NCBI GenBank assembly: GCA_017431255.1
Contig: JAFRLI010000185.1
Coordinates: 1-39,814 of the forward strand
Source of the DNA: Victivallales bacterium
GTDB taxonomy: Bacteria; Verrucomicrobiota; Lentisphaeria; Oligosphaerales; Oligosphaeraceae
Direction of reading: 5' to 3'
Length of the DNA stretch: 39,814 nucleotides
Shown: positions 33,124-39,814 of the stretch, one piece after another
Numbering within the stretch: position 1 is the first letter of the stretch
How the letters are laid out: each line of letters starts with the position of its first letter
The notes under the pieces: generated by a model
Database searches by the model: none
What the model saw: only the letters and a program-made list of their open reading frames with translations
What the model was told of the DNA's origin: nothing
Made by a program: the position numbers and the translations under genes

Positions 33124-36100
33124 TTAGCGTGTCAGGAGATAGACAAAGACGCCTCCCTTGCGGGCGGAGTTGTCCGCGGTGAACTTGAGAAGGCCGTTGG
33201 CAAAAGTTGCGGGGACCTCGCCGTTTTCGGCACCGTCAAGTTTGAGAGCGGTAATCTTGGCGGCGGGGAGTTTCAATTCCACCTCGACCTTGGCCTTGCG
33301 GTAGAGTCCGGGAAGTTTCCCCCAGCTTCGCAGGAGGACACGGTCGGCCGTATCGAACTTCTGTTCGGTATTGGCAAGGTTCACCTGATGGACAAAGAGA
33401 GCCTTCTTGGAGGTCGCGAGCGGTTCCCCATCCAGGGAAATCAGATAAAAGGCCTGCGGAGAAGTTACACCCTTGACGGCGATGGTGTCGCTGGAAGCGT
33501 CCTGGACGCAAGTGAGCGCCCAGGAACGCGGCGAGGTAATCGCCAGGCGCTTCGCCCTAGGTTCCACCACAATTTCCCCCGTAGAACTAACAATGCTCGT
33601 TCCCTCTTTCACGTTTGCCAAGACTGCCTTGTGAGCCGCATCCAGAGAATCCGCCCAGTTCGGGGAAAGGATATCTACCTTTTGGACATTCTGGAACTGC
33701 GCGTCGTCCATCAGGGAGCCAATGCGGGAGTACAGTCCAAGAATCGTGTATTTTTCGGGGTACTTTCCTTCGCTCTTCGGGACGTCAATCAGCCGCTTGC
33801 TGTCAATTTGGGCGGCAACGGCTTCCTTGGCGGGCTGGATGTCCCCGCGGAGGAACATCGCCCAGATGATTCGTTCCCCAAGTTGTTGCAGGAAGTCGTT
33901 CACCTGGTTGAATCCCGAGGGGATTCCAGGCTTGATGATGGCACTATCACCGTGTGACCAGGCGAAACGGTAGAGACCGTCCCAGTCCTGGAGGCTGGCG
34001 TAGGCTCCCATCAGACCGGCAGCCTCGACACGGTACATGTTGGGATTGCAGTAGTTCCATTCCGTGATAGTGAAGGGCTTGCCAAACATTCGAGTGGGCA
34101 TCACGACACGCGGGAGTTGCGCAAAGTTGCCTACCATCGAAGTTTGCTGGTAAAGGGTCGGGGCACGCCACTTTTCGCCGGGGAAGCGTGGGTGGGAGGC
34201 ATACTGGTGATTGTCCACGACATCCAGTTCCTGACGTGCAAGCGAGAACTGCATGTACTGATGCCAGTTGACGTCCGTGATAAGCGCAGGGGTTTTGATT
34301 TCCTCGCGAAGGAAACGCTTCATTTCACGAATGCAGGCGATTTGCGTACGGTTGAGCCAGTCGTCATATGCGCCTGGATGTGCCTTCCCATCGATCTTGT
34401 TCTTTTTCGCATATTCCGCGAACTTGGCACGATAAATCTTCTCAATGACAGGATTGCGGTTGCTCTGGGTCATGGGATGGTCTTCGTTCATCAAATCCAG
34501 GAAGGCAAGCACGGGGTCCTGTCCCAGCGGGAGTTTCGTGTAGGGATTGACGGTCGTAAGGATGAGACGCGCATACGCCTTCCAGTTCTCCAACGCACTG
34601 GGGCTGATGGGCGCGAGTGCCTTCATCTCCTTGGCGGAGAAGTTATCCAGTTCCTCAATCCCGTCCCCTTTCTGCAGTTTTCTGCTGCAAAACAGGTCGA
34701 TGGTAACATAGATTCCCGCTTTCTTGCAGGCATTCACCAGATAGAACCACTTGTCGACCTTCTCCGGTTCGAAGTGCAAGGAATCCGTATGGTTCTTGGT
34801 GTCCAGGATGGGATTTTCCATATGGTGAAGGCGAAGCGTATTATAGCCGCAACGGACGAGCTTCCGCACGACTTCATCCGCGTCCTCGTGCGTCAACGTG
34901 TTGGCGCTCCCACAGAAGTTGGTGCCTAACAGACGGAAACGAACACCTGGACGCTGCGCGAACTGGAAATGCCCGTCGGCATCAGTCTGCAGGAATCCGT
35001 ACTTGCCAGCGGGAGCGTCCTGCAGGGAGGAGAAATCAAGCGGCGAACCTGGAATGGTGTTGCGGTTGAACTCGTAGACGCCCCAGTCCTGGTTCTCCAC
35101 GATGACGCATGGAGTGGAATGGGCCTCCAGGGCGAACAGGCGGTTGGAAAGGGTCATTCCGCAGACGAACCAGAACCCTTTTTCAACATCGAAAGTAACG
35201 CTTTGCGCCTCGGAACGAAGCGGGAACCGGGAGAGATACAACCCGATTTTTGAATCGTTTTTGACCGATGCCCATGCAATGGCCGCATTGGGGTAGCCGT
35301 GGTCGAGCTGCCAGTCTCCGACATCCAGACCGTTCCGAAGCACCTTCGTGGAACTGGTGCCGTCCGTGTAGTTGATGGTGATGGAACCGACATCCTCACC
35401 GACGGAAGGCGGGCTGCCCGCCGCGTGGAGAAGATACAAATAGGACATTCCTTTTGTCTCCTGAAGGGGGACGGTCACCTTTCGAGGAAGCACCGCAAAC
35501 TCGCGGTCTGGTCCCGCCAGCGCAAGAACGCCCTTGCCGCCATTCTTGCCCTCTTTCACGACATCAAACGGCACACGTTCGGCAACAAGAGACTCTTGCG
35601 GGAAGGAACGCAAATCCTTCCCGGGACCTTCATCTGTCCAGCCACCTTTTCCATCGCCCGCTATGGCGTCCGTATACCCCCAGTTGCAGAATGTTGTCAT
35701 ATCGATTTTCTTGAACAGGTTTTGCACATAAGAAACCACCATTTCCTTGGAAATCCGCGTAAGTGGCTTCTCCTTGGTGGAACGCGGCAACTGCAACCGA
35801 ATGCTGTAAGTCTGGCCTCGCTTGTGATTGTCCTGCAAAAGATACGCCCCCGCCTCTTCAATGCGCAGATTTCCTTCTGGATAAGTTACTTCCACAATCT
35901 TTGCCTTGCCTGTCTTGAGAAGCCCCTTGATGTGCTCCTGCGGAAACTGGTATGCCTTGCCATCGAACGACAGTCCTGCCCCCGTATGGGGAATGCTGAA
36001 CGTGATCACCGTGGACGCAGAAGGAGGAAGCCCCCCTTCTGCGGAAAGCGTCATCGTGACGCGAGACTTGTCCCCTTCTTGGATACAAATGGTCTCCATC

Positions 36101-36348
36101 TGGACAGGTGTGTCAGCAACCTTCCAACTCCCCGTGAATGTCTCCCTCCCATTCTCGCGCGAAATCTTCCCTTTTGACAATGTCCTGCCATTCGCCGACA
36201 CCGCTTTCCAGTCCGCTAAGTAATAAACCACATTCAGGTCCAAATGCCCGGCTTTGATTCCTCCTTGCTCCTGAAGTTTCACAGGTTCCGACCGAAGACT
36301 ACACGAAAACACAAATAAACATACGAAAATGATCACTTGATTCTTCAT
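33124..36348 (-). CDS. Giant secreted GH5-like (clan GH-A) glycosidase, paralogue 2
   Basis: 1,074 residues from the ATG at 36348, behind AAAAAGGAAG; an in-frame TTG at 36369 adds seven residues before the signal peptide and is less likely. The signal peptide spans 1-20. Residues about 21-460 are beta-rich. A TIM barrel spans about 470-830: CGYNTLRLHHMENPILD near 495, acid/base E622 in LDLMNEDHP and nucleophile E763 in ITEWNYCNPN. A C-terminal beta domain ends FTADNSARKGGVFVYLL. It is closely similar along its whole length to the gene upstream, evidence of tandem duplication. A plant or host polysaccharide is the likely substrate, not identifiable here. Confidence 0.82.
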   Translation of the reverse strand: MKNQVIIFVCLFVFSCSLRSEPVKLQEQGGIKAGHLDLNVVYYLADWKAVSANGRTLSKGKISRENGRETFTGSWKVADTPVQMETICIQEGDKSRVTMTLSAEGGLPPSASTVITFSIPHTGAGLSFDGKAYQFPQEHIKGLLKTGKAKIVEVTYPEGNLRIEEAGAYLLQDNHKRGQTYSIRLQLPRSTKEKPLTRISKEMVVSYVQNLFKKIDMTTFCNWGYTDAIAGDGKGGWTDEGPGKDLRSFPQESLVAERVPFDVVKEGKNGGKGVLALAGPDREFAVLPRKVTVPLQETKGMSYLYLLHAAGSPPSVGEDVGSITINYTDGTSSTKVLRNGLDVGDWQLDHGYPNAAIAWASVKNDSKIGLYLSRFPLRSEAQSVTFDVEKGFWFVCGMTLSNRLFALEAHSTPCVIVENQDWGVYEFNRNTIPGSPLDFSSLQDAPAGKYGFLQTDADGHFQFAQRPGVRFRLLGTNFCGSANTLTHEDADEVVRKLVRCGYNTLRLHHMENPILDTKNHTDSLHFEPEKVDKWFYLVNACKKAGIYVTIDLFCSRKLQKGDGIEELDNFSAKEMKALAPISPSALENWKAYARLILTTVNPYTKLPLGQDPVLAFLDLMNEDHPMTQSNRNPVIEKIYRAKFAEYAKKNKIDGKAHPGAYDDWLNRTQIACIREMKRFLREEIKTPALITDVNWHQYMQFSLARQELDVVDNHQYASHPRFPGEKWRAPTLYQQTSMVGNFAQLPRVVMPTRMFGKPFTITEWNYCNPNMYRVEAAGLMGAYASLQDWDGLYRFAWSHGDSAIIKPGIPSGFNQVNDFLQQLGERIIWAMFLRGDIQPAKEAVAAQIDSKRLIDVPKSEGKYPEKYTILGLYSRIGSLMDDAQFQNVQKVDILSPNWADSLDAAHKAVLANVKEGTSIVSSTGEIVVEPRAKRLAITSPRSWALTCVQDASSDTIAVKGVTSPQAFYLISLDGEPLATSKKALFVHQVNLANTEQKFDTADRVLLRSWGKLPGLYRKAKVEVELKLPAAKITALKLDGAENGEVPATFANGLLKFTADNSARKGGVFVYLLTR

Positions 36349-36374
36349 GCGTTGCTTCCTTTTTAACAATTATG

Positions 36375-36411
36375 ACAAGCAACCAGCGTTTTGAGACCGC
36401 TGGTCGCTTGT
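36375..36411 (-). other. 14-bp stem-loop between the glycosidase paralogues
   Basis: Arms 36375-36388 and 36398-36411 pair fully in minus-strand RNA if one G-U is allowed, with a 9-nt loop. Only a weak T-rich run (CATAATTGTT) follows. It could be a partial terminator or an RNA-stability hairpin that sets unequal expression of the two genes. Confidence 0.65.
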
Positions 36412-36419
36412 TAGAGATT

Positions 36420-39400
36420 CTATCGTGACAGGAGATAGACGAAGAGGCCTTCCTTGCGAGCGGTGTTGTCCGCGGTAAACTGGAGTTTGCCGTTGGCGAA
36501 CGTTGCAGGGACCTCGCCGTTTTCGGCACCGTCGAGTTTGAGAGCCGTGACTTTGGCGGCAGGAACTGCAAGAGAGACATCGACTTTTGCCTTGCGGTAG
36601 AGTCCAGGAAGCCTGCCCCAGGAGCGAAGCAACGTGCATTCGTCGGTATCGAACTTCTGGTCGGTGTTCGTCAAATTGACCAGGTGAATGAACAGAATCT
36701 TCTTGCTGGTTTCCAGAGGCTGTTCATCCAGCGACACCAAGTAGAATGCCTGCGGACTTTTGACGCCCTTGACCGTGATCACTTCGGATGCCGCGTCTTT
36801 GACGCAAGTCAGCGCACAGCTTCGCGAGGTCTTGACGGCCAGGCACTTCTCTTTCGGTGTGATGAGGATTTCCCCCGTGGAACTCCGAATCGAGGTTCCT
36901 TCCTTGACATTTTCCACAACCGCTTTCATCCCTGACGACGGCAGTTTCTCCTCCCAGTTCTCAGCCAAGATTTCCACCTTGGGGACGTTCTGAAACTGCA
37001 AATCATCCACCAAGGTGCCAATGCGGGCGTAGAGTCCGAGCATCGAAAAGTTGGCGGGGTAGCGAGTACGATTTGGAAGAGTTTTGAGCGACTTGCTGTC
37101 AAAGGTAGCAGCGACCGCTTCTGAGGCGGGTTTCACGTCGCCTCGCGCAAACATCGCCCAGATGACGCGCTCCGCGAGCTGCTGCAGGAAGTCGTTGGCC
37201 TGGTTGAATCCAGAAGGATGTCCGTTCTTAAGAATCGTGCTGTCGCTGTGAGACCAGGCAAAGCGGTAGAGACCGTCCCAGTCCTGAAGGCTCGCGTAGG
37301 CCCCCATCAAAGCGGCTGCTTCGACACGGTACATGTTCGGGTTGCAATAGTTCCATTCCGTGACGGTAAAAGGTTTGCCAAATACGCGTGCCGGCATCAT
37401 GGCACGCGGAAGACTCGCGTGGTTGCCAACCGCCGAAATCTGCTGGTATTCCGTTGGCAGGCTCCAGGGCTTGACGGGGAATCGGGGGTGTGAGGCGTAC
37501 TGATGGTTGTCAACGATATCAATTTCCTTTCGTGCGCTGGCAAAATGGAGGTTGGACTGCCAATTGATATCCGTAATAAGTGCCGGAGTCTTGATTTCCT
37601 CGCGGAGGAATCGCGTCATCTCACGAATGCAGGCAATCTGCTTTTGATTGAGCCAGTCATGGAAGGCACCAGGATTTTTATTTTCATCAATGTTGTTTTC
37701 ACGGAGATATTCCTGGTATTTTTGCTTGTAGACTTTGGTGATTTCGGGATATCTCGTCATCTGGGTGATGGGATGGTCCTCGTTCATTAAGTCGAGGAAT
37801 GCGAGGACAGGGTCCTGCGCCAACGGAAGTTTCGTGTACGGATTGACGGTAGTGAGAATGAGGCGCGTGTATGCCTTCCAGTTTTCCATCGCCGTGGGGC
37901 TGATGGGCGCAAGCGCCTTCATCTCGTGACGCGAGAAGTTGTCCGTTTCCGCGATGCCATCGCCCTTCTGGAGCAGACGGCTGCAATACAAATCGATGGT
38001 GACATAGAGACCCGCCTTCTTGCAAGCATAGACAAGATAGAACCAGTGGTCGATTTTCTCCTTGTCGAAATGGAGGGAATCCTTGAAGTTCTTCGTATCG
38101 AGAATGGGGCGTTCCATATGATGGAGACGAAGGGTATTGTAGCCGCACTGGGCGAGTTTCTTCACGACCTCATCGGCCCCCTCGTGGGTGATGGTATTTG
38201 CGGAACTGCAGAAGTTGGTCCCGAAGAGACGGACGCGCTTGTTTGGAATCTTTTCAAAGTAGAAGTGTCCATTGGAGTCGGCCTTGAGGAAGCCGTGCTT
38301 GCCAGCGGGGGTCTCGTTGTGTCCGGAGAAGTCCAGCGGCGAACCGGGAATGGTCTCGCGGGTGAACTCGTAGACTCCCCAATCCTTGTTCTCGTGGAAA
38401 ATCGTGGGGACCGTACTCTGGGCAAAGGAAACCGAACGGCTTCCCAGTGTCATTCCACTCAGGAACCAGAACCCCCTCTTGACCTCGAACTTCACACTCT
38501 TCGCGTCCGATTTCAACGGGAAACAAGAAACGTAAAGCCCAATTTTGGAACTGCTGTTTGCCCCCGTCCAACCAATGCCTCCATTGGGCAGGCTAAGCCC
38601 GCCAAGCCACCAGTTGCCGCAGTCACGTCCCTGCTGAACATTCTGTGTATCGCTCGTGCCATCCATATAATTGACAGTTAAAGTACCAATGTCCTCGCCG
38701 CCTTTCGGAGTCCAGCCTGCTGCATGCAGCAAGAACAGATACCGGTAGCCTTTGGATTTGACAAGCGAAACGGTGATGTCCCGGGGAAGCGACGGAAGGT
38801 CGCGATCCTCCGCGGCCAGAGTCAAGTTGCCCAGCCCATTGTTTTTCTTTTCGTCAACGACTTTGAAGGGCACGCCGAACGCAGTCAAATCTGCCATGGG
38901 GAAGGAACTCATATCATTGTCGGGGCCCTGGTCGGTCCAACCGCCCTTTCCGTCGCCCGCCACGGCGTCGGAATATCCCCAGTTGCAGAGTTTCGTGATG
39001 TCAATCTTCTGAAACTTGTCCTTTGCATAGGTCAAAGTGACTTCCTTGGAGATGGTTGTAAGAGGCTTCTCCTTGGTAGAATTCCCAACCAACAAGCGGA
39101 CGCTATAGGTGTTTCCCCACTTGTAATTGTCTTGAACCAAGTACCTTCCAACGCCCTCGATACGCAGCACACCGCCGTAGGTTCCGACCTCCACATTCTC
39201 GGCAGTTCCAGTTTTGAGAGACTGCTGATTGTGTTCATAGGGAAGTTTGAGGGGCTTGTCGTCAATGGAGAGAGACGCACCTGCCACGGGCAGGCTGACG
39301 CTGATGGCAATCGTCTCGGACGCAGGCAAGCCTTCTTTTGCGCTCAAAGACATGCGGAGGCGGTACTTGTCTCCTTCCTGGGTCAAGATCGATTCCACCT

Positions 39401-39647
39401 GTACCTCGGTATCCTCAATCTTCCAAACGCCCGTGAGCGTTTCACTATTTTTCCCCTTCGTATGCTTCTTATTGTAAAAGGTCTTTTCATTCAACGGTGT
39501 CCCTTTCCAACCTGCACGGTAATACGCCCAACCCAATCCCAGTGCCCCAGCCTTGACGCCCCCAAACTCCGAAATACCCACTGGCGCACCAAACAAACTG
39601 CACGCCATTGCTGCAACACACAACACAATTGCCAGCCGTTTCCTCAT
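36420..39647 (-). CDS. Giant secreted GH5-like (clan GH-A) glycosidase, paralogue 1
   Basis: 1,075 residues from the ATG at 39647, behind GGAGAAAGGA; the TTG at 39689 would place 14 residues before the signal peptide. Signal peptide about 1-21 (RKRLAIVLCVAAMACSLFGA). N-terminal beta region, then a TIM barrel with CGYNTLRLHHMERPILD, acid/base E623 (LDLMNEDHP) and nucleophile E764 (VTEWNYCNPN), then a beta domain ending FTADNTARKEGLFVYLL. Domain order and most motifs are shared with paralogue 2, with differences concentrated in the N-terminal third. First gene of the operon; a 26-bp tandem array lies 68 bp upstream. Confidence 0.83.
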   Translation of the reverse strand: MRKRLAIVLCVAAMACSLFGAPVGISEFGGVKAGALGLGWAYYRAGWKGTPLNEKTFYNKKHTKGKNSETLTGVWKIEDTEVQVESILTQEGDKYRLRMSLSAKEGLPASETIAISVSLPVAGASLSIDDKPLKLPYEHNQQSLKTGTAENVEVGTYGGVLRIEGVGRYLVQDNYKWGNTYSVRLLVGNSTKEKPLTTISKEVTLTYAKDKFQKIDITKLCNWGYSDAVAGDGKGGWTDQGPDNDMSSFPMADLTAFGVPFKVVDEKKNNGLGNLTLAAEDRDLPSLPRDITVSLVKSKGYRYLFLLHAAGWTPKGGEDIGTLTVNYMDGTSDTQNVQQGRDCGNWWLGGLSLPNGGIGWTGANSSSKIGLYVSCFPLKSDAKSVKFEVKRGFWFLSGMTLGSRSVSFAQSTVPTIFHENKDWGVYEFTRETIPGSPLDFSGHNETPAGKHGFLKADSNGHFYFEKIPNKRVRLFGTNFCSSANTITHEGADEVVKKLAQCGYNTLRLHHMERPILDTKNFKDSLHFDKEKIDHWFYLVYACKKAGLYVTIDLYCSRLLQKGDGIAETDNFSRHEMKALAPISPTAMENWKAYTRLILTTVNPYTKLPLAQDPVLAFLDLMNEDHPITQMTRYPEITKVYKQKYQEYLRENNIDENKNPGAFHDWLNQKQIACIREMTRFLREEIKTPALITDINWQSNLHFASARKEIDIVDNHQYASHPRFPVKPWSLPTEYQQISAVGNHASLPRAMMPARVFGKPFTVTEWNYCNPNMYRVEAAALMGAYASLQDWDGLYRFAWSHSDSTILKNGHPSGFNQANDFLQQLAERVIWAMFARGDVKPASEAVAATFDSKSLKTLPNRTRYPANFSMLGLYARIGTLVDDLQFQNVPKVEILAENWEEKLPSSGMKAVVENVKEGTSIRSSTGEILITPKEKCLAVKTSRSCALTCVKDAASEVITVKGVKSPQAFYLVSLDEQPLETSKKILFIHLVNLTNTDQKFDTDECTLLRSWGRLPGLYRKAKVDVSLAVPAAKVTALKLDGAENGEVPATFANGKLQFTADNTARKEGLFVYLLSR

Positions 39648-39715
39648 TTGTCCTTTCTCCTTTCTCATTTCGTTTCTTGCCAATCTCAAAAAATCTTTCC
39701 ATCCAACACCACATT

Positions 39716-39814
39716 CCTACGAGTACCCTAAGAGTCGCGCCCCTACGAGTACCCTAAGAGTCGCGCCCCTACGAGTACCCTAAGAGTCGCGCCCCTACGA
39801 GTACCCTAAGAGTC
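39716..39814. repeat. 26-bp tandem repeat array, 3.8 copies, continuing past the window
   Basis: Units begin at 39716, 39742, 39768 and 39794 with CCTACGAGTACCCTAAGAGT followed by CGCGCC, period 26 bp, identical in all visible copies. There are no spacers, so it is not a CRISPR array. It lies directly upstream of the glycosidase operon, where its promoter is expected. Confidence 0.95.

Noticed and set aside
31483-33957. 824-residue open frame on the + strand
   Set aside because: It is antisense to the glycosyltransferase and glycosidase genes, has low-complexity Gln/Arg-rich composition and no family features.
39716-39814. CRISPR array
   Set aside because: The 26-bp units are directly adjacent with no spacer sequence between them.

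Overview
The window comes from a Gram-negative-type bacterium of fairly high GC. It encodes secretion signals, a lipoprotein, a diaminopimelate epimerase and the MEP isoprenoid enzyme Dxr. Very large secreted glycoside hydrolases, HEAT-repeat and ABC-2 modules, and a conserved rpsB-tsf-pyrH-frr block are also present. This mix resembles uncultured gut or rumen members of the PVC superphylum (Lentisphaerota/Kiritimatiellota type). That placement is an inference from gene content and was not tested by any search.

Layout, + strand: (1) 400-7572 is a cobalamin locus: a BtuF/BtuC/BtuD-type importer followed, mostly with 4-nt overlaps, by CbiL/CobI, a CobD-CobQ fusion, CobO/BtuR adenosyltransferase and CbiC/CobH. 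(2) 7798-8723 is a tightly coupled pair: a small secreted protein resembling BECR-fold toxin nucleases, and a double CPCC zinc-ribbon protein. (3) 8802-10915 holds a BASS-family transporter overlapping dxr. (4) 11069-19131 is an operon for an ABC-2 exporter with a large membrane-anchored partner, a secreted HEAT-repeat protein and a UDP-glucuronate-epimerase-like enzyme. (5) 19332-21197 is a glycoside-hydrolase-like gene with foreign codon use. (6) 21463-24652 is rpsB-tsf-pyrH-frr.

Then 24867-27914 (- strand) is a secreted GH-A glycosidase split by one in-frame TAG. Next, 28489-31249 (+) is orn-dapF-inositol-monophosphatase-lipoprotein. Finally, 31264-39647 (- strand) is an operon of two tandem giant paralogous secreted glycosidases followed by a GT-C membrane glycosyltransferase.

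The most unusual non-coding signal is a dispersed family of intergenic, MITE-like palindromic elements. They share an approximately 18-bp terminal repeat (consensus GAGGNAATTGCAAAACTC) and occur at least six times in 28 kb, in both orientations, whole, internally expanded or truncated. They sit at transcription-unit boundaries and twice touch a stop codon. Two other tandem repeats flank the window: a 90-bp hairpin repeat at the left edge and a 26-bp array at the right edge, upstream of the glycosidase operon. I saw no tRNA, rRNA, CRISPR array, transposase or recognisable B12 riboswitch.
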